Source: Bacteroidota bacterium
GTDB lineage: Bacteria > Bacteroidota > Bacteroidia > Cytophagales > Cyclobacteriaceae
Assembly (NCBI GenBank): GCA_023428695.1
Contig: JAEYWY010000027.1
Location: 1 to 48,372, forward strand
DNA length: 48,372 nucleotides
Direction of reading: 5' to 3'
In this document: in pieces, positions 16,531-25,246 of the stretch
Layout: every line of letters starts with the position of its first letter
Numbering within the stretch: the stretch's first letter is position 1
Made by a program: the position numbers and the translations under genes
Notes under the pieces: generated by a model
Databases searched by the model: none
Told to the model about the DNA's origin: nothing
Seen by the model: only the letters and a program-made list of their open reading frames with translations

Positions 16531-18936
16531 CTATTCGTAACGCAGTGAATTAACCGGATTGGTGCCTGCCGCACGAATAGCCTGAAAGCTTACTGTCAGC
16601 CAGGCAATGACAATCGCGGCGACACCACTAATCACGAATATCAACGGACTGATTTCCGTGCGATGTGAGAACCCGGCAAGCCATTCGCTGGCACCATACC
16701 ATGCCGCCAGAGACGCGGGAACAAATGCAATCAATACGAGCTTGATAAATTCTGTCGACAGAATTAGTGTGAGACTGAATGGTGTCGCACCCAGTGCTTT
16801 CCGGATTCCGATTTCTTTTGTTCGTTGTTCGGACGTGAATGCAGCAAGTGCAAACAGGCCGAGACACGCAATAAAGACAGCCAGACCAGAGAATATGCCG
16901 AAGATAGTCCCCATGCGGCGTTCGCCTCTGAAGAGATTATCAAACCTTTCATCAAGGAAGGAATATTCAAACGGCTCATTCGGTGCGTACGTCTTCCACG
17001 CGTTCTCAATTGAGGTGATCAATTCGCCGGGATTACCGGAATACCTTATCAGCATATTATTCGCGTTCTGCGTTAGTCGGATCGATATTGGACGAACCTT
17101 ATCCCTGAATGATTCAAAATTGAAATCGCGGATCACTCCAATCACACGCAGGCGAAGGGTGTTTTCTCCGTCTTTGAACAGGATATCTTCACCCACAGGC
17201 TTATCAAAACCGAATTCCCTGGCAGCAGCCTCATTCAGAAGAATAGCCGAAGAATCTGAGGGGAAGTCTCTTGAAAAAAATCTTCCTTCAGTAAGTTCGA
17301 ATTTCAATACATCCATGTGGTCATAGTCAGCGAAGTAAACACCCATGATGTGATCTTGTTCATCTGACGCCGACCTGAATACAGTTGTGTTGTTTACACC
17401 CGGGAATGAATTGTTCGTATAACTGATCACTTCCACGCCGGCCATTTGGTTCAGCTCATTGCGGAAGGGTTCCTTATTGTCGCGGAGCCGCCACGTATTG
17501 GGAAGCGTCATCACATTTTGTTTATCAAGGCCCAGGTTTCGTTCATGCATGAACTGGATTTGCTGATAAACGACCATTGTGAATATGATAAGGCAGATCG
17601 AAATAAAGAATTGCACGACCACAAGTACGCTTCGAACGCCGCGGCTTTTCATCCCGGCTCTTACTTTTCCCTTGAGCACTTCAACCGGATTAAAGGAGGT
17701 GAGATAAAATGCCGGATAACTTCCAGCAAGTATCCCTACAACAACCACGAGCGCCAAAGCCGATCCGATAATGTACGGGTTCAACAGCTGCGCCATGCCA
17801 AGCGATTTATCCGCGAGTAAATTAAAGGATGGCAACAATGCGTAACACAGGAGCATGGCGAGCACAACGGAAACAAAACTGTAGATCGTCGACTCAGACA
17901 AGAATTGAAAGATCATCTGACTCCTTACCGATCCCAGTGTTTTACGCATCCCGACTTCCTTCGCGCGACCTGATGATCGTGCCGTTGAAAGATTCATGAA
18001 GTTGATACAGGCTATGACAAGTATGAAAACTCCAATCCCGGCGAAGATGTAAACGTACATCACATTCCCACCCGGTTCAATATTTCCGTTACTTGTGTCG
18101 TGGAGGTGCAGATCCGCCAATGGCGTGGTGTAAAATCCATACTCTCCATCGCTCTCGGCCATCTGTGCCATAGTCGTGCCCAGGAACCGTTCCATTTCAG
18201 GTCCAATGTATTTTTCCACGAGAGCAGGAAAGGCTTCTTCCACTGATTTCACAGATACGCCGGGATGTAGTTTGAAATAATTATACATCCAGTTATTCAG
18301 CCACACCTGTTGCTTTGCGCGCTCGTTGCCTTCTGCTGAAACAAGTATGTTATAATGAAAATGCGAATTCGACGGCGCTCGCTTCGAGACACCGGTTACT
18401 TTATAGGTAGTCTCCTGACCGTCGATCGAAATCAGCTTTCCGACCGGGCTCTCGTTGCCAAAATACTTTGCAGCGATGTCGGGCGTCATCACCACGGAGT
18501 TCGGTTCCTTCAACACGGTGAGCGGGTCGCCTTCAAGCAGTTCAAATGAAAAGAACTGGAAGAAATTTGAGTCAGCATAGAATACGTCTTCTTCGGCAAA
18601 AACCTTGTCTTCGTATTTGAAGGCCGGGGTTCCAAACCAGGGTAGTATGCGCGTCGCCGATTCAACGGCGGGTACTTCAGCCACAAGCGTTGCTGCCATC
18701 GGCGGACACGTATTTGCGACTCTGATCGACTGACCCTGTATCCGGGCATTCAGGCCCACCTGATAGATTCGGTCATGGCCGGCATGGAATCGGTCGTAAC
18801 TCAATTCATCCGTCACCCAAAGGATAATCAACAGAGATGCTGCGATTCCTGTGGTCATACCCAGAATATTGATCGCCGAGAAGAATTTGTACTTCCCGAT
18901 ATTTCGCAAGGCGACCTTAAAATAATTCCCGAACAT
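16531..18936 (-). CDS. ABC transporter permease with two MacB/FtsX halves
   Basis: 801-aa inner-membrane protein of the Bacteroidetes double-FtsX type. First helix at about 18-42 (FFSAINILGMTTGIAASLLIILWV), MacB_PCD-like extracytoplasmic domain to about 280, FtsX helices about 283-425 with FMNLSTARSSGRAKEVGMRKTLGS, then a second periplasmic domain (about 450-670) and a final FtsX block with SEQRTKEIGIRKALGA and the end NPVNSLRYE. Such permeases pair with a LolD/MacB-like ATPase and an HlyD-type adaptor, both encoded upstream on the same strand. It lies 73 bp after the related permease gene. Likely part of an efflux or envelope-stress transport machine; the substrate is unknown. Confidence 0.93.
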   Translation of the reverse strand: MFGNYFKVALRNIGKYKFFSAINILGMTTGIAASLLIILWVTDELSYDRFHAGHDRIYQVGLNARIQGQSIRVANTCPPMAATLVAEVPAVESATRILPWFGTPAFKYEDKVFAEEDVFYADSNFFQFFSFELLEGDPLTVLKEPNSVVMTPDIAAKYFGNESPVGKLISIDGQETTYKVTGVSKRAPSNSHFHYNILVSAEGNERAKQQVWLNNWMYNYFKLHPGVSVKSVEEAFPALVEKYIGPEMERFLGTTMAQMAESDGEYGFYTTPLADLHLHDTSNGNIEPGGNVMYVYIFAGIGVFILVIACINFMNLSTARSSGRAKEVGMRKTLGSVRSQMIFQFLSESTIYSFVSVVLAMLLCYALLPSFNLLADKSLGMAQLLNPYIIGSALALVVVVGILAGSYPAFYLTSFNPVEVLKGKVRAGMKSRGVRSVLVVVQFFISICLIIFTMVVYQQIQFMHERNLGLDKQNVMTLPNTWRLRDNKEPFRNELNQMAGVEVISYTNNSFPGVNNTTVFRSASDEQDHIMGVYFADYDHMDVLKFELTEGRFFSRDFPSDSSAILLNEAAAREFGFDKPVGEDILFKDGENTLRLRVIGVIRDFNFESFRDKVRPISIRLTQNANNMLIRYSGNPGELITSIENAWKTYAPNEPFEYSFLDERFDNLFRGERRMGTIFGIFSGLAVFIACLGLFALAAFTSEQRTKEIGIRKALGATPFSLTLILSTEFIKLVLIAFVPASLAAWYGASEWLAGFSHRTEISPLIFVISGVAAIVIAWLTVSFQAIRAAGTNPVNSLRYE

Positions 18937-19009
18937 ACAGTTGGTTTGTTATTTATCCGTAAGACTCGCGTGCGCACACAATTGTTGCAGCACGACTATA
19001 AATAATTTT

Positions 19010-21388
19010 CTATTCATCACGGAGTGTATCAACAGGGTTCATTGAAGCCGCGCTGATAACTTTGTAGCCCACAGCAACTATCGATATCAGGAACATCAGC
19101 GAAACAGCAGCGACGAAGGTCAGCAACGTTGAAGGCTGGTAATATCGCCATATACTTGCCATCAATGCATCGGTTGCAAAGAAGCCGATCACCGAACCCA
19201 GAACGGAGGCGATAATCAGGATTATGAAAAATCCGGCGTTAACGATACGTGTAATATTTGCGACGGTAGCCCCCATCACCTTCCGCACGCCGATTTCCTT
19301 CATTCTCCTAATGATGTTCAGCGAAACCAGTGAGAACAAGCCCGTGGCTGATAACAACATCGCTACGGCACCGAGAAACGCATACATGGCAAGGATATTC
19401 TTGTTTACGTCGTCCCATTCCTGCGCTTCAACAGCAAGCATGTTTCCGTTGTAGAGTCTGTACGGGAAGAGTTCTTTCCATTTGGTTTCCATATACTGGT
19501 GAATCTCCGGTGTATCTTTAGCCGCGGAACTCACTACAATTTGTGAGTAACGTTCCGGTCCGATGTAACGAATCATGACCGGCTCCAGTTCGCGCCAAAG
19601 CCCCATAGTGTAGACGTCTCTCACAACGCCGACAACAAACAATTTGATTGAATCTTGATACGTGAGTTCCTTTCCAAGTGGATCTTCCCAGCCAAAATTC
19701 CTCACCAGCTTTTCGGAAACGATTACTGATTCGCGTTTGTCGGTTTCCGAATCCTTGATGAAATCACGACCCTGCACAAGTGTAAGGTTCATGGTCTCGA
19801 GGTAACGATCGCCTACTTCAATGATATCCACCTCTAATTCTTTTGTCTCGTGCCGTATGGGTTTATGATCGCGGTTTGAGAAAATGCCGCTGGACGCACC
19901 CGCCATGGAAAGTATTTTTGGATTCGACTCCAACGAAGTCTTATAAGCTTCAACTTCATCGGGATTGTCCAGCCATGCGATGACGGAACCATTCACGTTG
20001 AACCCGAGGTCGTATTCCTTTTGATACTGTGCATTCTGCCAGAAAGCTATCGAACTGACGATGGCAATGAGCGATATCGCAAACTGTCCGCCCAGGAGAA
20101 ACTTCGACAGCAGACTCGTACCACCAAAACGGGTCTTACCCTTGAGGATACCTATCGGCTCAAAACTGCTGATGTAGAGCGCAGGGTAGCTACCTGCGAG
20201 TAGTCCGGCAAATACGAGAATACCAACCAAAAAGAAGACGAAACCGAGGTTGTCGCTATAATGAGGAGTCAGCTGCATATACTCCCACATCAGGTTCCAG
20301 CCGTCGATAAGGTAGCCACCGAACACAACGCCGAGCACCAGCGAAAACAGACAAACGAGTATCGTTTCTCCGAGGAACTGAAACACCAGTTGTTTCCGCA
20401 TACTTCCCATAACCTTACGAATGCCAATCTCCTTTAGTCGCCGTGATGAAATCGCGATGGCTGTATTTGTCAGGTTGAAGCATGCAATCAACAGAATCAG
20501 AATTCCCATCACAGCCGAACCAATGATTGCCGACTGCGGCGGAGCATCCCAGGTCCACGTTACAACCTCGGATGCGCGATCCTCATGCCCCATCGTTGGG
20601 AAATGATCGAGAACGAAGTCCCGGATGATGAAATCTTCTTTTACTTTATTGTTGTTCTCAACGTAGGGCTGAATTTGTTTCGCCACCACGTCAACGCGTG
20701 CAGGATCCGGTATCTCGATAAAAAGCGTTACTGCCTTGGTCCAGTCTTCATCGAGAACATCACTGAATTCATCCTTTGTATTTTCAAAGTTCATATACGC
20801 TTCACGGAAGTAGAAGCTTGAATTCTGGGGCGGTTCACGGAAAACGCCTGCGATTCGAATCTCTTTGAGCTTTGTACCATAAACCTGCGTGATGGTTTTT
20901 CCATATGCTTCCTGTGGCGTTCCGAACAGGCGCGCCGCCATCTTGTCGGTTACAAAAACGCTGGACTTATCGGAAAGTCCTTTGGGATCCCCGGCAAGGA
21001 ATTCAAATGAAAACATCTGAAAGAAATCGGGGTCAACGTAGGTGAGGTTTGCCCTAAACAGGTCATCTTCTTTCTTAAAGCTTGACCATGAGTTAAAGAA
21101 ACGTGTCGATTTTTCGACATCGGGCATGTTTTCGCGAATCACTCCGGAAAGTGGCAGAGGAACAAAACCGAATTTCTCTAAATAACTATTGAACTCGCGA
21201 TTGGAACTGACGCGATATATCCTGTCGCCGTTCCTGTGCATGGCATCAAACCCCGAATCATGTTCATAGGCGAAGTATGCAACGATACAACAACCGATAG
21301 CGATACTCATTCCGATTACATTGATGATAATGAACAACTTGTTCTTCATCATGCTTCGCAGGGCGATCAGAAAGTAGTTTTTCAGCAT
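19010..21388 (-). CDS. ABC transporter permease with two MacB/FtsX halves (paralogue)
   Basis: 792-aa paralogue of the neighbouring permease with the same layout: first helix about 15-40 (LFIIINVIGMSIAIGCCIVAYFAY), periplasmic domain to about 285, FtsX block with SRRLKEIGIRKVMGS, second periplasmic domain, then a last FtsX block with NIIRRMKEIGVRKVMGA and the end NPVDTLRDE. Overall divergence from the other copy is high, so the pair probably forms a heterodimer or serves two substrates. It is separated from the ATPase gene by 171 bp that contain a strong hairpin, so it may be transcribed partly on its own. Confidence 0.93.
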   Translation of the reverse strand: MLKNYFLIALRSMMKNKLFIIINVIGMSIAIGCCIVAYFAYEHDSGFDAMHRNGDRIYRVSSNREFNSYLEKFGFVPLPLSGVIRENMPDVEKSTRFFNSWSSFKKEDDLFRANLTYVDPDFFQMFSFEFLAGDPKGLSDKSSVFVTDKMAARLFGTPQEAYGKTITQVYGTKLKEIRIAGVFREPPQNSSFYFREAYMNFENTKDEFSDVLDEDWTKAVTLFIEIPDPARVDVVAKQIQPYVENNNKVKEDFIIRDFVLDHFPTMGHEDRASEVVTWTWDAPPQSAIIGSAVMGILILLIACFNLTNTAIAISSRRLKEIGIRKVMGSMRKQLVFQFLGETILVCLFSLVLGVVFGGYLIDGWNLMWEYMQLTPHYSDNLGFVFFLVGILVFAGLLAGSYPALYISSFEPIGILKGKTRFGGTSLLSKFLLGGQFAISLIAIVSSIAFWQNAQYQKEYDLGFNVNGSVIAWLDNPDEVEAYKTSLESNPKILSMAGASSGIFSNRDHKPIRHETKELEVDIIEVGDRYLETMNLTLVQGRDFIKDSETDKRESVIVSEKLVRNFGWEDPLGKELTYQDSIKLFVVGVVRDVYTMGLWRELEPVMIRYIGPERYSQIVVSSAAKDTPEIHQYMETKWKELFPYRLYNGNMLAVEAQEWDDVNKNILAMYAFLGAVAMLLSATGLFSLVSLNIIRRMKEIGVRKVMGATVANITRIVNAGFFIILIIASVLGSVIGFFATDALMASIWRYYQPSTLLTFVAAVSLMFLISIVAVGYKVISAASMNPVDTLRDE

Positions 21389-21500
21389 AAAGCAATGACA
21401 GTAAGGTTAGTTTGTAAGAGACTAACTCGCACGGGTTTGGGTTGCATGTTGCGGTAAAAAAATAACCGTGGGTTTTCGGCTATTCGAGGGGGAAATCAAT

Positions 21501-21526
21501 GTTGCCTGCGCGCTAACGCAGGCAAC
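21501..21526. terminator. Perfect 10-bp hairpin between ATPase and permease genes
   Basis: GTTGCCTGCG (21501-21510) and CGCAGGCAAC (21517-21526) form a perfect stem with a 6-nt loop, about 35 bp past the ATPase stop in the direction of transcription. No T-run follows on the minus strand (ATTGATTTCC), so it is either a weak terminator or a processing or mRNA-stability element setting unequal expression of ATPase and permeases. Confidence 0.5.
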
Positions 21527-21559
21527 GGGATTACTTAATCTAAATCTGAACCTAAACGA

Positions 21560-22249
21560 CTAAATATGGAAGTGTTCCTTGATGTTTTCGGTAACGACCT
21601 TACCATCAAAGAGGTTCACGATACGGTGCGCGTAGTTCGCATCATAAGGTGAGTGAGTAACCATTACGATCGTAGTGCCTTCTTCATTGAGTTGAGAAAG
21701 CAGGCGCATTACTTCTTCACCGTTTGCTGAATCAAGGTTACCTGTCGGTTCGTCAGCAAGGATTACTCTGGGCTTCGCAACGATCGCACGTGATATCGCA
21801 ACACGCTGCTGCTGACCACCCGACAACTGCTGCGGGAAGTGATTACGGCGGTGCATGATGTTCATACGTTCAAGAACCTCCTCAACGCGTTGCTTGCGCT
21901 CAGCGGATGGAACTTTCATGTAAAGAAGGGGAAGTTCGACGTTTTCAAAAACCGTAAGTTCGTCGATAAGGTTGAAGCTTTGGAAAACGAATCCGATTGA
22001 GCCCTTTCTGAGTTGTGCGCGCTGACGCTCTGAATACCTGGCTACTTCGTGTTCACCAAAATAATACTCGCCTCCTGAAGGATTATCAAGGAGTCCGAGA
22101 ATATTCAGCAGGGTCGATTTTCCGCAACCCGACGGACCCATTATGGCAACGAATTCACCTTCCTTGATTTCCAGGTTGATGTTATTCAACGCTGTAGTTT
22201 CCACTTCTTCCGTAGTGTACACTTTTTCGAGATTCTTAAGCTTTATCAT
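21560..22249 (-). CDS. ABC transporter ATP-binding protein (LolD/MacB type)
   Basis: 229-aa nucleotide-binding subunit, all motifs intact: Walker A GPSGCGKST (38-46), Q-loop FVFQSFNLI (88-96), signature LSGGQQQR (142-149), Walker B VILADEPTGNLD (162-173) and the switch His199 in MVTHS. FQSFNLIDELTVFENVELPL is typical of the LolD/MacB/FtsE branch that powers FtsX-fold permeases. It lies 58 bp after the adaptor gene and upstream of two large FtsX permeases on the same strand, its obvious partners. Confidence 0.96.
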   Translation of the reverse strand: MIKLKNLEKVYTTEEVETTALNNINLEIKEGEFVAIMGPSGCGKSTLLNILGLLDNPSGGEYYFGEHEVARYSERQRAQLRKGSIGFVFQSFNLIDELTVFENVELPLLYMKVPSAERKQRVEEVLERMNIMHRRNHFPQQLSGGQQQRVAISRAIVAKPRVILADEPTGNLDSANGEEVMRLLSQLNEEGTTIVMVTHSPYDANYAHRIVNLFDGKVVTENIKEHFHI

Positions 22250-22307
22250 GGCGATTATTTACGATTTTATTAGCGGTTTAGTTTTGTTTTTCTTCTTGTT
22301 TGGCTGA

Positions 22308-23555
22308 TCAATTCAACAACAACACCTCAATATCTCCAAAGTTTTCATACGAAGAAGTGATCACACGATCGCCGGGCTGCAACCCGTCCAGTACTTCAAA
22401 GTGTTCGGTATTCTTTCTTCCCAACTTGATATTACGCCTTACGGCACGGTCTTCACCATCGAGCGCATACACCCAGTTTCCTCCTGTGTCTTTATAGAAG
22501 CCACCCACCGGAAGAAGCAACTCCTCTGACGATTGACCCAACTCTATCCGCAGCCGCATGGACTGACCACGGCGTATTCCCGGAGGTGTATCCCCGACAA
22601 AGTGCATGTCAACGTCAAATCGTCCATTCTGAATCGTCGGATAGACATACGTGATTTCAAGCGTGTAGTCTTTGTTGTTAAACGTTGTCGTCGCTTTCAG
22701 ACCGGTTGATATCCTTGGCAAGTACAATTCATCAATGGGCACGCGAAGTTTATAACTTCCAACGACGTCAACCTGGCCAAGCCGCTGACCCTGTGTCACA
22801 CTCTGACCGACGTCGAGCTGAGGCCGTGACAACTGACCATCTATTGGCGCGCGGATCACGAGGTTGTCGAGGATCCGCCCCACACCTTCAAGACTTTGCG
22901 TCATCTTGCGTTCGGAGTAGTTGAGCTCCCGCAACTGGCGCAGCCGGTCAAGAGAATCGTTCTTATATACTTCGTACGTAATCCTCCGGCGCTCAAGGTT
23001 GTACTTGTAGTCAGCCTCGGTCCGTTCAAAATCCTGTTTTGATATCAGCTTCTTTTCATAAAGCTGCTTCTGTCTCCGGTATTGCGGTTCCAGAATCTGA
23101 AGCTGGTTGTCGATCAGCGCCAGGGTCTGCCGTTGTTCAAGATCGTTTCGCGTTATAGCCAGACGTGTGTCACGCTGGCGCGTAATGCTCTCGTTCAACT
23201 GGGCCTCACGCTGTAAGACATCAAGTTCCCTGTTAAGGTTGCTTAGTTCGAGGATAACATCGCCTTTTTTTAACATTGCCCCGCTTTCGGCAACAATCCG
23301 GCGAATGGTTCCACCTTCGATCGCATCGAGATAAACAGTACGGCTCGGCTCAACGGCTCCGGTCTGTGGGATAAACTCCTGAAACACCCCGCGTTTTACT
23401 TCAGCTATCGTAATCTTGTCTTTCTCAACTATCAATTTAGAGCGCCGGTCGGCGAAAATCAACTGGTAGGCTACAAAGATTATCAAAAGGGATCCACCTC
23501 CGTAGGTCAGTATTTTCTTAACGGTCCACTTCTTCTTTACAATCTTTTTGTCCAT
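22308..23555 (-). CDS. HlyD/RND-type periplasmic adaptor (membrane fusion protein)
   Basis: 415 aa. The N-terminal anchor helix is about residues 15-35 (ILTYGGGSLLIIFVAYQLIF) after a basic cytoplasmic tip. Barrel-sandwich halves follow (TVYLDAIEGGTIRRIVAESGAMLKKGDVILEL and VIRAPIDGQLSRPQLDVGQSVTQGQRLGQV) around a long coiled coil (about 95-225, rich in Q, R, L and E). The beta-barrel and membrane-proximal domains finish the chain (DGLQPGDRVITSSYENF). It would bridge the inner-membrane permeases and an outer-membrane channel. It is the first gene of the minus-strand transporter operon, facing the response regulator across a regulatory gap. No TolC-like gene is in the window. Confidence 0.93.
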   Translation of the reverse strand: MDKKIVKKKWTVKKILTYGGGSLLIIFVAYQLIFADRRSKLIVEKDKITIAEVKRGVFQEFIPQTGAVEPSRTVYLDAIEGGTIRRIVAESGAMLKKGDVILELSNLNRELDVLQREAQLNESITRQRDTRLAITRNDLEQRQTLALIDNQLQILEPQYRRQKQLYEKKLISKQDFERTEADYKYNLERRRITYEVYKNDSLDRLRQLRELNYSERKMTQSLEGVGRILDNLVIRAPIDGQLSRPQLDVGQSVTQGQRLGQVDVVGSYKLRVPIDELYLPRISTGLKATTTFNNKDYTLEITYVYPTIQNGRFDVDMHFVGDTPPGIRRGQSMRLRIELGQSSEELLLPVGGFYKDTGGNWVYALDGEDRAVRRNIKLGRKNTEHFEVLDGLQPGDRVITSSYENFGDIEVLLLN

Positions 23556-23590
23556 TGTGTACTGTTCTGGTTCTTTCGTTTACGCCACGG

Positions 23591-23610
23591 TTGCCAACAA
23601 GTGTGCCAAC
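23591..23610 (-). promoter_or_regulatory. Sigma-54-like promoter element upstream of the adaptor gene
   Basis: Read on the minus strand, the site is TTGGCACACTTGTTGGCA. TGGCAC, 5 bp, then TTG matches the sigma-54 layout (TGGCAC-N5-TTGCA), except that the expected GC of the -12 box is GG followed by C. Transcription would begin about 25-30 nt before the adaptor ATG at 23555. The element can also be read as a direct repeat of TTGGCA with a 12-bp period. Support comes from the sigma-54 activator gene next door. Confidence 0.45.
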
Positions 23611-23661
23611 CGCAGGATATGCTGCAAAACCCTTATTCTTCACGGTTTGACATGTTTTGCT

Positions 23662-23696
23662 CGTTCACAATTGAACGAGAATGTTCGGAACCGAAC
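23662..23696. promoter_or_regulatory. Paired GTTC-N6-GAAC palindromes, candidate enhancer
   Basis: GTTCACAATTGAAC (23663-23676) and GTTCGGAACCGAAC (23683-23696) share the form GTTC-N6-GAAC, and their centres are exactly 20 bp apart, about two helical turns. The first extends to CGTTCA...TGAACG; the second is a perfect 6-bp inverted repeat around AA. They lie about 60-80 bp upstream of the sigma-54-like element that faces the adaptor gene, as expected for NtrC-family activator sites. The response regulator encoded at 23834 is the natural candidate to bind (inference). Confidence 0.6.
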
Positions 23697-23833
23697 GCAT
23701 TGTACGGTACCAAACACGTCGCAACCCGCGTTTTGCGCTGTTTTGAGGGTAAACGGGTTTCGGTATATGCTTTGCGCGAAGACGGACATTGTTGTTTAAA
23801 AACGATACACTCCGTTAACCCTTTCGGAACGCT

Positions 23834-25213
23834 ATGGAACAAAAACTTGGTAAAATTCTGATTGTCGACGACAATGAAGACCTGCTCAAAGCAGCGAAGA
23901 TGTACCTCAAACGGCATTTTGCGCAGGTTGATATTGAAAAAAATCCTGAAGCCATTCCCTCCCTGATGAATAATGAGGATTATGACGTAATCCTGCTCGA
24001 CATGAACTTCACCAAGGATGTCAGCAGCGGCCGGGAAGGATACTACTGGCTGGAACGTATACTCTCACTTGATCCCTCCGCGGTTGTCGTACTCATCACA
24101 GCCTACGGCGACGTACAAATGGCGGTCAAAGCAATCAAGGCCGGCGCGACCGACTTTGTTCTGAAACCCTGGGAAAACGAAAAACTGCTGGCTACCCTTT
24201 ACTCCGCCATGCGGCTTCGGCAATCACGTGACACGATCGAAACGCTGAAATCAAAAAACGAAGAAATCAATCTTGCGCTGAATGAACGGTACAGTGAGAT
24301 CCTCGGGCAGAGTCTTCAGATGAACAAGATTTTCCAAACCATAGATCGCGTTGCCAAGACAGATGCGAACGTGCTTATTCTCGGGGAAAACGGGACCGGA
24401 AAAGAATTGATTGCGCGCGCCATTCACAAGAATTCATCCCGGCAGCGCGAGAATTTTGTAAGCGTAGACCTGGGTTCGATTACTGAAACGTTATTTGAAA
24501 GCGAACTTTTCGGTCACAAAAAAGGCTCGTTCACCGACGCAAAAGAAGACCGCGCGGGCCGCTTTGAACTTGCCAATGGCGGTACCCTGTTTCTCGATGA
24601 AATCGGTAATCTTTCCATGCCGCTTCAGGCCAAGTTGCTGACCGTATTACAGAACAGGAAAGTAAGTCGCGTAGGTTCAAACAAGGAGACCCCGGTTGAC
24701 ATTCGTCTGATTTGCGCGACAAACATGCCGTTATATGAAATGGTCAAGGAAAACCGGTTCAGGCAGGATTTGCTTTACAGGATCAACACTATCGAAATTG
24801 AAATCCCGCCACTGCGTGAAAGGTTTGAAGATATTCCGCTCCTTGCCAACCATTTCCTGTCACATTATGCAGCGAAGTACAACAAGCAGGTAAACCGGAT
24901 CAGCGAGGCTGCCATGGCGCGCATGCACAAACATCCGTGGCCGGGCAACATCCGGGAATTGCAGCATTCGATCGAACGCGCTGTCATTCTCAGCAACTCC
25001 AATGTTTTACAGCCGGAAGACTTCAACTTCAGCCCTACCGGCCACAAAGACGACGGGCAACTCAGTCTCGAACAGTACAACCTGGAAGAAGTTGAAAAAC
25101 TCCTCATCCGTAAAGTCCTGAAGAAGTACAACGGAAACATTACCCAGGCCGCTACCGAACTCGGGCTTACCCGTTCTTCGCTGTACCGGCGGCTTGAGAA
25201 ATACGGATTGTAA
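23834..25213 (+). CDS. Sigma-54-dependent response regulator (NtrC/AtoC family)
   Basis: 459 aa in three parts. The receiver domain (5-125) has phospho-acceptor Asp56 in VILLDMNF, acidic pair DD12-13 and Lys111. The AAA+ domain (about 155-385) has Walker A GENGTGKE (184-191), the sigma-54 contact loop GSFTDA (231-236) in place of canonical GAFTGA, Walker B TLFLDEIGN (251-259) and RQDLLYRIN. The C-terminal Fis-type helix-turn-helix (about 420-459) reads NITQAATELGLTRSSLYRRLEKYGL. It activates sigma-54 RNA polymerase from upstream sites. Its kinase gene follows 33 nt later. The divergent adaptor/ABC operon, with paired palindromes in the shared gap, is the likely target. Confidence 0.95.
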   Translation: MEQKLGKILIVDDNEDLLKAAKMYLKRHFAQVDIEKNPEAIPSLMNNEDYDVILLDMNFTKDVSSGREGYYWLERILSLDPSAVVVLITAYGDVQMAVKAIKAGATDFVLKPWENEKLLATLYSAMRLRQSRDTIETLKSKNEEINLALNERYSEILGQSLQMNKIFQTIDRVAKTDANVLILGENGTGKELIARAIHKNSSRQRENFVSVDLGSITETLFESELFGHKKGSFTDAKEDRAGRFELANGGTLFLDEIGNLSMPLQAKLLTVLQNRKVSRVGSNKETPVDIRLICATNMPLYEMVKENRFRQDLLYRINTIEIEIPPLRERFEDIPLLANHFLSHYAAKYNKQVNRISEAAMARMHKHPWPGNIRELQHSIERAVILSNSNVLQPEDFNFSPTGHKDDGQLSLEQYNLEEVEKLLIRKVLKKYNGNITQAATELGLTRSSLYRRLEKYGL

Positions 25214-25246
25214 GTAATCAATTCCTATTCCGCGGACTTTATTAAA

